64,000 bases of DNA from assembly GCF_048820895.1 (NCBI RefSeq), contig NZ_JBMERQ010000002.1, positions 372,001 to 436,000 on the forward strand. Direction: 5' to 3'. Below the pieces are notes generated by a model. The model did not search any database. It worked only from the letters and a program-made list of their open reading frames with translations, and was not told the DNA's origin. The stretch is from Cribrihabitans_A neustonicus. Its GTDB lineage: Bacteria; Pseudomonadota; Alphaproteobacteria; Rhodobacterales; Rhodobacteraceae. Below, in pieces: positions 52,952 to 61,699 of this stretch. Each line of letters opens with the position of its first letter. The first letter of the stretch is position 1. The position numbers and the translations under genes were made by a program.

Positions 52952-53417
52952 CATGCGCTCCTGCAATGTCGAATGTGTAGCTCTTGGCTTGATGGATGGT
53001 GAACGGCGCGCCTTCGCGTAAGTCGCGGATGCCGGGCATCAGGCTGAGGCAGGTGCCCCAGAAGGCCACAGCCTCGCGCGAAGTGGCGGAGATGCCCATG
53101 CGCCAGCGGCCGGGAAATTCGCCGAGGATCGCCTGCGCCGCCTGCTGCCCCCAGCCCTGGCGGCGGTGCTGCGGCAGGATGCACAGCTCGGAGAGCTCAC
53201 GCCGGTCGTCGGGCAGGTTCAGCACCGCGGCAAAGCCGATGCGCACACCGCCGCCGCGGATCCAGAAGGCGGTGACGTCCCGGCGGTGCAGCATCTGGCG
53301 CGCACGTTCGGCAGGGTCGATCCCGGCCGCCGGGGCGACCTCGGCAAAATAGGGGGCGAGGGCGGCGGTCAGCAGCGCTGCCTCCCGCGGCAGGATCAGG
53401 GAGAGCGTCAGATTCAT
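52944..53417 (-). CDS. GNAT-family N-acetyltransferase
   Basis: A 157-residue acetyl-CoA-dependent acyltransferase. The acetyl-CoA loop is LCILPQHRRQGWGQQAAQAI (QxxGxG type), preceded by the beta-strand GFAAVLNLPDDRRELSEL. Its ATG overlaps the ABC ATPase stop as ATGA and its end overlaps the ALDH start. With an HDAC-fold deacetylase upstream, an acetylated amine may be part of the pathway, but the acceptor is unknown. Confidence 0.85.
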   Translation of the reverse strand: MNLTLSLILPREAALLTAALAPYFAEVAPAAGIDPAERARQMLHRRDVTAFWIRGGGVRIGFAAVLNLPDDRRELSELCILPQHRRQGWGQQAAQAILGEFPGRWRMGISATSREAVAFWGTCLSLMPGIRDLREGAPFTIHQAKSYTFDIAGAHDD

Positions 53418-55006
53418 GCCGCCCCCTCCGCCGGCTCCGGCAGCACCGGGGCGGCGGCGATGAGCTGGCGGGTGTAAGCGTGCTGCGGATTGCTGAACAG
53501 CGCGCCGGTCTCGCCCTGTTCGACGATCCGTCCGTTCTGCATCACCAGGCAGCGGTCGGTCACGCTGCGCACCACGCTGAGGTCGTGGCTGATGAACAGA
53601 TAGGTGAGCTGGTAGGCCGCGCAGAGCTCCGCCAGCAGGTCGAGGATGCGGGCCCGCACAGAGACATCCAGCGCCGAGACCGCCTCGTCAAAGATGATCA
53701 GCGCGGGACGGGTAATCAGCGCGCGGGCAATCGCGATGCGCTGGCGCTGGCCGCCGGAGAACTGGTGGATGTATTTCCGCGCATCATCCGGGTGCAGGCC
53801 GACGGCGGTGAGGGTCTCGGCCACCCGCTCCGAACGGGCGCGGCCGGCGGGCGGCGTGTTGAGCGTGTGGAAGGGTTCGGTGATCAGCCGCTCGACCCGG
53901 TGGCGCGGGTTGAAGCTGCCGTAGGGGTCTTGGAATACCACCTGCATGTTGCGCCGGATCTCCGCCCCCGGTCTTGTGGTGACCGGTGAACCGTCAAGGC
54001 GGATTTCGCCGCCTTGCAGCGGCTCCAGGCCCAGAATAGCCCGGGTCAGGGTCGATTTCCCGCAGCCCGATTCGCCCACCAGCCCCAGCCGCTCGCCGCG
54101 GTGGAGGGTGAAGGAGACGTTATCCACGGCGCGGTGGCGGCCCGGTCTGGCGAAGAGCGATCTGCGCGGCAACGGGTAGTCGCGGACCGCGCCCTTTACC
54201 TCCAGCAGCGGGCGGGGCGCAGGCGCGGGCGGCAGCGCGACCTGGTGGCGGGAGGCGGCAAAGAGCTTCCGGGTATAGGGGTGGCGCATGTCGCGGAAGA
54301 GCTGCGCGGTATGGCCGGTCTCCACCACCTCGCCGTTTTTCATCACCACGATGCGGTCGGCGAGATCCGCGACCACCGCGAGGTCGTGGGTGATGATCAG
54401 GAGGCCCATGCCCTCCTCCTGCACCAGCCCTTTCAGCAGCTTCAGGATCTGCGCCTGGGTGGTCACGTCAAGCGCGGTGGTCGGCTCGTCGGCGATCAGA
54501 AGGTTCGGGCGCAGCGCGATGGCCATGGCGATCACCACCCGCTGGCGCTGTCCGCCGGACAGCTCATGCGGATAGCGGCTCAGCGGAAAGCGGTCCGCGG
54601 GCAGGCCCACCCGGTCCAGCACCTCGCGGGCGCGGGCCTCGGCGGCGTCGCGGGGCATCGCCTTGTGGGTCAGGATGGTCTCCATCACCTGGGCGCCGAT
54701 GGTCTTTACCGGATTGAGCGCGGTCATCGGCTCCTGGAAGACCATGCCGATCGACTGGCCGCGCAGGCCGCACATCTGGGTCTCGCTCTGCTGGAGCAGC
54801 GGCGTTTCTCCAAGGTGAATATCCCCCTGCACGCGCGCCCGCTCCGGCAGCAGCCCCATCACCGCCAGCGCGGTCATCGACTTGCCGGAGCCGCTTTCGC
54901 CGGTGACCGCGACGATCTCGCACGGCTCGACGTGGAAGGTCACATCGCGCAGCACCGGCAGCGCGCCGATGGACACCGAAAGGCGGGTGATATCGAGAAG
55001 GCTCAC
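53414..55006 (-). CDS. dipeptide-type ABC transporter, fused double ATPase
   Basis: Two ATPase domains in one chain of 530 residues, equivalent to DppD plus DppF. The first has GESGSGKSMTALAVMG, LSGGQRQRVVIAMAI and LLIADEPTTALD; the second has GESGCGKSTLTRAILG, FSGGQRQRIAIARAL and LIIFDEAVSALDVSV. Each is followed by the oligopeptide-type HPYT/HAYT C-terminal motif. The GTG at 55006 overlaps the permease stop (GTGA). The upstream part of the longer open frame is out-of-family. Confidence 0.93.
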   Translation of the reverse strand: MSLLDITRLSVSIGALPVLRDVTFHVEPCEIVAVTGESGSGKSMTALAVMGLLPERARVQGDIHLGETPLLQQSETQMCGLRGQSIGMVFQEPMTALNPVKTIGAQVMETILTHKAMPRDAAEARAREVLDRVGLPADRFPLSRYPHELSGGQRQRVVIAMAIALRPNLLIADEPTTALDVTTQAQILKLLKGLVQEEGMGLLIITHDLAVVADLADRIVVMKNGEVVETGHTAQLFRDMRHPYTRKLFAASRHQVALPPAPAPRPLLEVKGAVRDYPLPRRSLFARPGRHRAVDNVSFTLHRGERLGLVGESGCGKSTLTRAILGLEPLQGGEIRLDGSPVTTRPGAEIRRNMQVVFQDPYGSFNPRHRVERLITEPFHTLNTPPAGRARSERVAETLTAVGLHPDDARKYIHQFSGGQRQRIAIARALITRPALIIFDEAVSALDVSVRARILDLLAELCAAYQLTYLFISHDLSVVRSVTDRCLVMQNGRIVEQGETGALFSNPQHAYTRQLIAAAPVLPEPAEGAA

Positions 55007-55818
55007 GTCCGCACCTCTCTGAGCCGCGGGTCGAGGTGGTCGCGCAAGCCGTCGCCCAGGAGGTTCAGCCCCAGCACGGTGAGAATGATCGCAGTGCCGG
55101 GGATCAGCGCCAGATGCGGTGCAAAGCTCACCATGGTCTGCGCATCGGCCAGCATTCGCCCCCAGCTCGGCGTCGGCGGCTGCGCGCCGAGGCCGACATA
55201 GGAGAGCCCGGCCTCGGCCAGGATGCCGAGCGAAAACTGGATGGTGCCCTGAACGATCAGCAGGTTCATCACGTTGGGCAGGATGTGCTCGGCCGAGATC
55301 CGCGCCGCGCCCTTGCCTGCAACCCGGGCGGCGAGGATGAACTCGCGCTCCCACAGGGACAGCGCCGCGCCGCGGGTGATGCGGGCGAAGACGGGGATGT
55401 TGAAGATGCCGATGGCGAGGATTGCATTGAACGCGCTGGGACCGAGCACGGCGGTGATCAGGATCGCGATCACCAGCGAGGGGAAGGCGAATACCAGGTC
55501 GTTGCCGCGCATGATCAGCTCGTCCAGCCAGCTGCCGCGGCGGGCGGCGGCGGCAAGGCCCAGGGGCACGCCCGCGCCCATGCCGATCCCCACCGCCGCC
55601 AGCGCCACCGCCAGCGAGGTGCGCGCCCCCACCATCAGCATCGACAGGATGTCGCGGCCGAAGTGATCGGTGCCAAGCCAGTGCTCTGCGTTGGGCGTCT
55701 GCAGCTTTGCCGGAATGTTCATCGCCGCGTGGCCGTAGGGGGTCCAGGCAAAGGACAGGAGGGCTGCGAGCAGCACCAGCGCCGACAGGGCGCCGCCAAG
55801 GAGCAGGGGGCGGGTCAT
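55003..55818 (-). CDS. dipeptide-type ABC transporter permease (DppC-like)
   Basis: A 271-residue inner-membrane permease with about six helices. It has HWLGTDHFGRDILSMLMVGA, the standard DppC N-terminal motif, the EAA loop REFILAARVAGKGAARISAEHI, and AGLSYVGLGAQPPTPSWGRM. ATG 55818 (MTRPLLLGG) is used. It lies between the fused ATPase and the DppB-like gene but is separated from the latter by a 136-base gap carrying a large hairpin. Confidence 0.93.
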   Translation of the reverse strand: MTRPLLLGGALSALVLLAALLSFAWTPYGHAAMNIPAKLQTPNAEHWLGTDHFGRDILSMLMVGARTSLAVALAAVGIGMGAGVPLGLAAAARRGSWLDELIMRGNDLVFAFPSLVIAILITAVLGPSAFNAILAIGIFNIPVFARITRGAALSLWEREFILAARVAGKGAARISAEHILPNVMNLLIVQGTIQFSLGILAEAGLSYVGLGAQPPTPSWGRMLADAQTMVSFAPHLALIPGTAIILTVLGLNLLGDGLRDHLDPRLREVRT

Positions 55819-55859
55819 GTCCAAAGGCTCCCCGCGATGGTTCGCCCGGCCATCAGGCC

Positions 55860-55922
55860 GGGCCGCGCCCGAGCCTCCCCACGGGAGGGCGCGTTGCGCC
55901 CACCCAGGCTCGGGCGCGGCCC
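55860..55922. repeat. REP-like element, copy 2 (17-bp inverted repeat) inside the ABC operon
   Basis: GGGCCGCGCCCGAGCCT (55860-55876) is repeated inverted as AGGCTCGGGCGCGGCCC (55906-55922). Inside is a second hairpin, GGGCGC-GTT-GCGCCC. On the minus strand it contains GCCCGAGCCTGGGTGGGCG, shared with 21421-21439. It sits between the dppB- and dppC-like genes and could attenuate expression of the downstream genes. Confidence 0.75.
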
Positions 55923-55954
55923 TTTGCGGCAGATGCGGGCGGTTGCGCTTGTTC

Positions 55955-56902
55955 TCATGTCCGGCTCCTCAGCCGCGGATCGACCAGCGCATAGGCGAGG
56001 TCGACCAGGAAATTCACCGCGATCACCGCAAAGACCAAGAGCATCACCACTGATTCCACCACGATCAGATCACGCGCCGAGATCGCCTGGAACACCAGCC
56101 GCCCGAGGCCGGGCAGGTAAAAGACCTGCTCGATGATGATGGCGCCCGCGAGCAGGAAGGAAAACTGCAGTCCGATGATCGTCAGCACCGGGATCAGTGC
56201 GTTGCGCACCCCGTGCCGCCAGAGCGCCTGACGCCGGGTCAGCCCTTTGGCGCGGGCGGTGCGCATGAAATCCTCCCCCAGGATGTCCAGAAGTGCCGAG
56301 CGCATCACCCGCGCGAGGATGGCCGCCTGCGGCAGTGCCAGAGCGATGGCGGGCAGGGTGAGCGCGTGCAGCCCGGCCCAGAGCCCGGCCTCCCAGCCCG
56401 GAAAGCCGCCCGCGCCGAACCAGCGCAGGTTGATCGCGAAAATCAGCACCAGCATCATCGCAAACCAGAAGTTCGGCACCGCGACGCCCAGCTGGGTTGC
56501 CCCCATCACCGCCATGTCACCGGCCTTTCCACGGCGGGCAGCGGCGTAAATGCCCGCGGGAAAGGCGATCAGCGTCGACAGCAGCAGCGCATAGAGCGCC
56601 AGCGGCAGCGACACCCAGAGCCGGTCGGCAATCATCCCTGCCACCGGGGTGCGGTAGGTGTAGGAGGTGCCGAAATCGCCGCTCAGCATACCGCCTGCCC
56701 AGGCGAGGTAGCGGTTGAGCTTGCCCTGGTCCAATCCCAGTTCGGCCTTCAGCGCGGCCACCGTGTCCGGCTGCGCATTCACCCCCAGCATGAAGGACGC
56801 GGGATCGCCCGGGGCCACCTCGATCACGAAGAAAATCACCAGCGAGGCAACGGCCAGGCTGAGCAGCAGCGACATGAGGCGTTTCAGGGCATAGCGCAAC
56901 AT
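55955..56902 (-). CDS. dipeptide-type ABC transporter permease (DppB-like)
   Basis: A 315-residue inner-membrane permease, six helices. MLRYALKRLMSLLLSLAVAS is the typical N-terminal helix, then APGDPASFMLGVNAQPDTV, YTYRTPVAGMIADRLWVSLP, and the EAA loop FMRTARAKGLTRRQALWRHG. It is the first gene of the permease-ATPase-GNAT-ALDH run and is divergent from the HDAC-fold gene across 196 bases. Confidence 0.93.
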   Translation of the reverse strand: MLRYALKRLMSLLLSLAVASLVIFFVIEVAPGDPASFMLGVNAQPDTVAALKAELGLDQGKLNRYLAWAGGMLSGDFGTSYTYRTPVAGMIADRLWVSLPLALYALLLSTLIAFPAGIYAAARRGKAGDMAVMGATQLGVAVPNFWFAMMLVLIFAINLRWFGAGGFPGWEAGLWAGLHALTLPAIALALPQAAILARVMRSALLDILGEDFMRTARAKGLTRRQALWRHGVRNALIPVLTIIGLQFSFLLAGAIIIEQVFYLPGLGRLVFQAISARDLIVVESVVMLLVFAVIAVNFLVDLAYALVDPRLRSRT

Positions 56903-57098
56903 GCCGCCACGTTAGGAGCCCGCAAAGCGCCGGTCCAGAGGGCGGCGCGTGGAATCGCTCTGCGGCGGTCAAAAAAGTCAACGGATCAAAAGGTTGTGCC
57001 GTGCCTGGCCGTATGGCGCGCACGGCCTCGCCCGCCGCCCGCGGCGTGTTCCGGGCGAAGTCTTTGATCGCCCGCGCCGTGCGGGCTATTTCTGGTGC

Positions 57099-58217
57099 AT
57101 GCTGGAACGGCCCCTTTTCATCGGTTCGGAAATCTACCGCGGCTCATCCTATGGTGCGCGCCATCCGCTGCGGGTGCCGCGGGTCTCCACCGTGATGGAT
57201 CTGTCGCGCGCGCTGGGCTGGCTGCCGGGGGAGGTTTACGTGAACTCCCCGCGCGCCAAGCCTGCTGCGCTCACCATCTGGCACACGCCGGGGTATATCG
57301 CGGCCCTGCAGGCGGCGGAGGCGAAGCAAGACGTGAGCGCGGAGGTGCGGGCGCGCCATCGCATCGGCACCCTCTCGAACCCGGTCTTCCCTGAAGTCTT
57401 CCGCCGCCCGGCCACGGCTGCGGGCGGCTCGATCCTGGCGGGGGAGCTTCTGGCGCGGGGGGGCATTGTTTACAACCCGGCGGGCGGCACCCATCACGGG
57501 CTGCCGGACCGCGCCAACGGGTTCTGCTACCTGAACGACCCGGTGCTGGCGATGCTGTCCCTGCGCCATCACGGCGCGCGCCGCATTGCCTATGTCGACA
57601 TCGACGCGCATCACGCGGACGGGGTCGAGCACGGGTTTTCGGGGGACGCAGACGTGCTGATGATCTCGGTGCATGAGGAAAACCTGTGGCCCAAGACCGG
57701 CAAGCTGGAGGAGGACGCGGACGGCTCGGCGCTGAACCTGCCGGTGCCGCGCGGATTCAGCGATGCGGAGATGGGGTATGTGCGGGAAGAGCTGATCCTG
57801 CCCGCGGTGGAGGCCTTTGCGCCGGATGCGGTGGTGCTGCAATGCGGGGCGGATGCGGTGCGGGACGACCCGCTGGCGCATCTTGACCTGACCAATAATG
57901 CGCATTGGACGGTGGTGAAGGCGCTGAAGGGTATGGCGCAGCGCTACCTTGTGCTGGGCGGCGGGGGCTACAACCCCTGGACGGTGGGGCGGCTCTGGGC
58001 CGGGGTCTGGGCCGCGCTCAGCGGGTTTGAGCTGCCCGAACGGCTTCCTCAGGAGGCGGAAGCGGTGCTGCGCGCCCTGGAGTTCAAGGGCCACAGCCTC
58101 GGCCGAAACCCGCCGGAGCACTGGTTCACCACCCTGCGCGACGCGCCGCGCCCCGCGGAGGTGCGGGACGTGATCCGGGAGCGGGTGGCGTATCTGCGGA
58201 AGCGGCGCGTGATTTGA
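57099..58217 (+). CDS. histone-deacetylase-fold protein (AcuC-like)
   Basis: Second HDAC-superfamily gene of the window, 372 residues, closer to class I/AcuC than the one at 13132. It shows GGTHHGLPDRANGFCYLND (His pair), YVDIDAHHADGVEHGFSG (zinc ligands), CGADAVRDDPLAHLDLTN (zinc Asp) and LGGGGYNPWTVGRLW (Tyr). ATG 57099 gives the normal family start. It is inserted on the opposite strand between the ABC permease and the solute-binding gene, so a role in deacetylating the imported substrate is plausible but unproven. Confidence 0.88.
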   Translation: MLERPLFIGSEIYRGSSYGARHPLRVPRVSTVMDLSRALGWLPGEVYVNSPRAKPAALTIWHTPGYIAALQAAEAKQDVSAEVRARHRIGTLSNPVFPEVFRRPATAAGGSILAGELLARGGIVYNPAGGTHHGLPDRANGFCYLNDPVLAMLSLRHHGARRIAYVDIDAHHADGVEHGFSGDADVLMISVHEENLWPKTGKLEEDADGSALNLPVPRGFSDAEMGYVREELILPAVEAFAPDAVVLQCGADAVRDDPLAHLDLTNNAHWTVVKALKGMAQRYLVLGGGGYNPWTVGRLWAGVWAALSGFELPERLPQEAEAVLRALEFKGHSLGRNPPEHWFTTLRDAPRPAEVRDVIRERVAYLRKRRVI

Positions 58218-58228
58218 GCCTTCTCCCC

Positions 58229-58247
58229 GCCCGGCCTTCAGCCGGGC
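58229..58247. terminator. hairpin between convergent HDAC and solute-binding genes
   Basis: GCCCGGC and GCCGGGC form a 7-bp perfect stem around CTTCA in the 59-base gap. No U-tract follows, so termination efficiency is uncertain; GGGCGCTGCCC, the short core of the dispersed repeats, follows directly. Confidence 0.5.
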
Positions 58248-58276
58248 CGGGCGCTGCCCTTAGTGGCAGTTACAAT

Positions 58277-59755
58277 TTACTCCGCCCAGCGGATCGCGGT
58301 GAGGTCGATGGCGGCGGTGGGGGCGTTCTCCCACAGGCCTTCGAGCCCGGCCTTGGCGACGCCCAGCTTGGCGAGCTGGAACAGGTAGCCGTTCACGTAG
58401 TCCTTGGCGAGCATCTCCTGCGCCTCGCGCAGCAGGGCGTCGCGCTCATCCGGCGCGGTGGTGGCGTTGAGCCGGGCCATCAGCTCCTGGAACGGCTGGC
58501 TGTCGTACTGGAAGTAGTAGTCCGGCCGGGCATAGATGCCGATGTCCATCGGCTCGGTGTGGCTCACGATGGTGAGGCCGAAGTCCTTGCCGCGGAACAC
58601 GGTTTCCAGCCACTGCGCCCATTCGACGTTGATGATCTCCGCCTTGATGCCAACCTCGGCAAGCTGTGCGGCGATGATCTCCCCGCCGCGGCGGGCATAA
58701 GATGGCGGCGGCAGGTGCAGCGTGGTCTCGAAGCCCTCGGCAAAGCCTGCCTCGGCCAGGAGCGCCTTGGCTTTCTCAAGGTCACGCGTGGACTGGCCGG
58801 TCAGGTCCACATAGGCCGGGTGGTGCGGCGCGAAATGGGTGCCGATGGGCGTGCCGTAGCCGAACATCGCGCCGTCGATGATCGCTTGCCGGTCGATCGC
58901 ATGGGCCATCGCCTGGCGCACGCGGAGGTCGTCGAACGGCGGCTTCTTGTTGTTGGTCGACAGGATCGTCTCGCCCTCGGTGGAGCCGACGAGCACCTGG
59001 AAGCGGGGATCTGCCTCGAACTGGGGCAGGTTCTCGGGCGCGGGGAAGTTGTCGAAGGCGTCAATGTCGCCGGCCATCATCGCGGCAAAGGCGGCGGTGG
59101 GGTCGGAGATGAACTTGAAGGTGGCGGATGCCAGCGCAGGCGCCTCGCCCCAGTAGTCCGGGTTGCGCGCCAGCGTGATGCGGTCGCCCTGCACCCATTC
59201 CTGGAGCGAATAAGCGCCGGTGCCGACCGGGTTCGATTTGATGCCCTCGATGCTTTCGGGCGCGACGATCACCGCATCGCCCCAAGCGAGGTTGAAGAGC
59301 AGGCTGCCGTCGGGCTTGTCCAGCGTCAGTTTCACCGTCCGCGGGTCCAGCACCTCGACGCCGGTGATGCCTTCGAACAGCGCCTTCTGCGCGTTGGTGC
59401 TGTACTCCGCGCGGGCACGGTCGAGCGAGAACTTCACGTCCTCCGCATCCATCGCGCTGCCGTCGTGGAAGGTGACGCCCTCGCGCAGGGTGAAGGTGTA
59501 TTCGGTCCCGTCCGCGGAGATTTCCCAGCTTTCCGCCAGCCCTGGCACCACCGAGCCATCGCCCATGAAGCGGGTCAGCCCTTCGAAGATGTTGGTGTAG
59601 ACCACCGAGTCGATGGCCTGCGCGGCCGCGCTGGTCGGGTCCAGATGCGGCGGCTCAAGCTGCATCGCGATGGTGACGCTGTCCTTGGCCGCGGCGGTGC
59701 CCGCGATCAGGGCCAGCGCCGAACTGGCTGCCAAAACGAAGGATCTGAAGGCCAT
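58277..59755 (-). CDS. ABC transporter solute-binding protein (family 5, peptide type)
   Basis: A 492-residue periplasmic binding protein of the peptide/nickel family. Signal peptide residues 1-23 (MAFRSFVLAASSALALIAGT, cleaved after AAA). The mature chain starts KDSVTIAMQLEPPHLDPTSA and contains PGLAESWEISADGTEYTFTL and FHDGSAMDAEDVKFSLDRAR. GGGAG lies before ATG 59755. It is the likely receptor for the dppBC-like transporter about 1.4 kb downstream on the same strand, although the HDAC gene separates them. Confidence 0.93.
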   Translation of the reverse strand: MAFRSFVLAASSALALIAGTAAAKDSVTIAMQLEPPHLDPTSAAAQAIDSVVYTNIFEGLTRFMGDGSVVPGLAESWEISADGTEYTFTLREGVTFHDGSAMDAEDVKFSLDRARAEYSTNAQKALFEGITGVEVLDPRTVKLTLDKPDGSLLFNLAWGDAVIVAPESIEGIKSNPVGTGAYSLQEWVQGDRITLARNPDYWGEAPALASATFKFISDPTAAFAAMMAGDIDAFDNFPAPENLPQFEADPRFQVLVGSTEGETILSTNNKKPPFDDLRVRQAMAHAIDRQAIIDGAMFGYGTPIGTHFAPHHPAYVDLTGQSTRDLEKAKALLAEAGFAEGFETTLHLPPPSYARRGGEIIAAQLAEVGIKAEIINVEWAQWLETVFRGKDFGLTIVSHTEPMDIGIYARPDYYFQYDSQPFQELMARLNATTAPDERDALLREAQEMLAKDYVNGYLFQLAKLGVAKAGLEGLWENAPTAAIDLTAIRWAE

Positions 59756-59813
59756 AAAACAATCTCCCTGAATGCTGTTTTCTGCCGGGCCCGGTCCCGT
59801 GCCGGGGCCGATT

Positions 59814-59827
59814 GGAAACGAGTTTCC
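59814..59827. promoter_or_regulatory. operator-like palindrome between solute-binding gene and panB
   Basis: GGAAACGAGTTTCC is a perfect 6-2-6 inverted repeat in the 177-base divergent gap, 59 bases upstream of the solute-binding gene start. It may bind a repressor controlling the transport gene. Confidence 0.4.
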
Positions 59828-59932
59828 CGTTTTCCCATGCGTAATCAAGGCCGGGAGGACATTTCGCGCACTGGAAGCGCGCCGCGTTAATTGATACTCC
59901 CGTGCGCAATCCGAACCGGGAGCAGGACCGAC

Positions 59933-60763
59933 ATGAGCGCGACAGCCAGGAAACAGGCGCCCAACGCCGAAGACATCCGAGCCCGCAAGGGCGGGGAGCC
60001 CTTGGTGAGCCTCACCGCCTATACCACGCCGATGGCGCAGGTGATGGACAAGCATTGCGATTTCGTGCTCGTCGGCGACAGCGTCGGCATGGTGCTGCAC
60101 GGCCTGGCCTCGACGCTTGGCGTGACGATGGAGATGATGATCCTGCACGGCCAGGCGGTGGCGCGGGGCTTGAGCCGCGCGATGATGGTGATCGACATGC
60201 CCTTCGCCAGCTACGAGGAGGGCCCGGCCCAGGCGTTCCGCAACGCCGCCCGGCTGATGGCGGAGACCGGCGCTGGCGCGGTGAAGCTCGAAGGCGGGGT
60301 GGAAATGGCCGAAACCATCCGCTTTCTGGTCAAACGGGGCATCCCGGTAATGGCGCATATCGGCCTGACACCGCAGTCGATCAATACGCTCGGCGGCTAC
60401 AAGGTGCAGGGCCGCGACACCCAGGCCGAGGCGGTGCTGGCGGATGCCCGCGCGGTGGCAGACGCCGGTGCCTTTGCGGTGGTGCTGGAGAAGGTGCCGC
60501 AGGGGCTCGCCGACCGGATCACCGCGGAGGTGGCGATCCCCACCATCGGCATCGGCGCCAGCGCGGGCTGCGACGGGCAGATCCTGGTGGTGGATGACAT
60601 GCTGGGCTTCTTCACCGCCTTCAAGCCGAAGTTTGTGAAGCGCTACGCCGACCTCGGCCCCGCCGCGGAGGCCGCGATTGCCGAATACGCCGCCGAGGTG
60701 CGCGCCCGCAGCTTCCCCGCGGCAGAGCATGTCTTTGCCGACCAGGCCCCGGCCAAGGGATGA
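59933..60763 (+). CDS. panB: 3-methyl-2-oxobutanoate hydroxymethyltransferase
   Basis: First committed pantothenate enzyme: ketoisovalerate plus methylene-THF to ketopantoate; 276 residues. Motifs are SLTAYTTPMAQVMDKHCDFV, LVGDSVGMVLHGLASTLGVT with the metal-binding Asp, AVKLEGGVEMAETIRFLV, MAHIGLTPQSINTLGGYKVQG and IPTIGIGASAGCDGQILV. ATG 59933 is chosen, with GGAGCAGGA upstream. Its stop overlaps panC by 4 bases. Confidence 0.97.
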   Translation: MSATARKQAPNAEDIRARKGGEPLVSLTAYTTPMAQVMDKHCDFVLVGDSVGMVLHGLASTLGVTMEMMILHGQAVARGLSRAMMVIDMPFASYEEGPAQAFRNAARLMAETGAGAVKLEGGVEMAETIRFLVKRGIPVMAHIGLTPQSINTLGGYKVQGRDTQAEAVLADARAVADAGAFAVVLEKVPQGLADRITAEVAIPTIGIGASAGCDGQILVVDDMLGFFTAFKPKFVKRYADLGPAAEAAIAEYAAEVRARSFPAAEHVFADQAPAKG

Positions 60764-61632
60764 GTGCCGGCATGACCGCCCCGATCCTGCGCCGCCTCAG
60801 CGATCTGCGCGCGGCGACCGCCCAGTGGCACCGGGCGGGCGAAACCATCGGCCTCGTCCCCACCATGGGCGCGCTGCATGCGGGCCACCTGTCGCTGGTG
60901 GAGGCCGCAAAGGCCGCCTGCGACCGGGTGATCGTGACCATCTTCGTGAACCCGCGCCAGTTCAACAGCCCGGAAGACCTGGCGAACTACCCCCGCACCG
61001 AAAACCAGGACGCGGAGAAGCTCGCCCCCTATGGCGTCGACCTCATCTACGTGCCCGACCCGGACCAGATCTACCCGGAGGGCTACGCCACCAACGTTTC
61101 GGTCTCCGGCAGCGTCACCGGTGTGATGGAAGGCCCCAACCGGCCGGGCCATTTCGACGGCGTGGCGACGGTGGTCGCCAAGCTGTTCCTGCAAACCGGC
61201 GCGGACAAGGCCTATTTCGGCCAGAAGGACTACCAGCAGCTGATGGTGGTGCGGCGGATGGCGCGCGATCTCGACATCCCGATCGAGGTGGTGGGCTGCG
61301 AAACCGTACGCGAGCCGTCCGGGCTGGCGATGTCCTCCCGCAACCTGCGGCTTGTGCCGGAAGCGCTCACCCGCGCCGCAGCACTTCATGCCGCGATGAC
61401 GGAGGCCGCGAAGGGCGCAGCTCGAGGCCAGAGGTGGGCGCCGTTGGAAGCCGCCGCGCGGCAGGCGCTGGAAGCGGCGGGATTTGGGGAGGTGGAGTAT
61501 TTCGACCTGCGCTGCGCCGCCACGCTGGAAGCGCTCGACGCGCCCGCCCGTCCCGCCCGCCTGTTCGCCGCCGCCTGGCTCGACGGGGTGCGGTTGATCG
61601 ACAATATCGAAGTTCCTCAACTAAATTCTTAG
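60760..61632 (+). CDS. panC: pantothenate synthetase
   Basis: Joins pantoate and beta-alanine with ATP, 290 residues. The HIGH-like site is LVPTMGALHAGHLSLVEAA, the pantoate site includes VIVTIFVNPRQFNSPEDL, and KMSKS-like contacts lie in GLAMSSRNLRLVPEAL. It starts at ATG 60760 (ATGA overlap with panB); an ATG four codons later is possible. Together with panB it supplies CoA precursor. Confidence 0.97.
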   Translation: MSAGMTAPILRRLSDLRAATAQWHRAGETIGLVPTMGALHAGHLSLVEAAKAACDRVIVTIFVNPRQFNSPEDLANYPRTENQDAEKLAPYGVDLIYVPDPDQIYPEGYATNVSVSGSVTGVMEGPNRPGHFDGVATVVAKLFLQTGADKAYFGQKDYQQLMVVRRMARDLDIPIEVVGCETVREPSGLAMSSRNLRLVPEALTRAAALHAAMTEAAKGAARGQRWAPLEAAARQALEAAGFGEVEYFDLRCAATLEALDAPARPARLFAAAWLDGVRLIDNIEVPQLNS

Positions 61633-61699
61633 TAGGGACTGGCAGCGATAACAGTTTTGCGTTTATTGTCCCCAGTCAGAGGAGACTGGAGGGCAACGC

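Noticed and set aside
53414..55354. Longer 646-residue version of the fused ABC ATPase
   Set aside because: The first 116 residues are the permease gene read in another frame; the GTG at 55006 gives the normal N-terminus.
58214..59890. Long plus-strand frame (558 residues) opposite the solute-binding gene
   Set aside because: Antisense shadow produced by high GC3; composition is His/Gly/Arg/Val-rich with no family features, while the minus strand encodes a clear binding protein with signal peptide.
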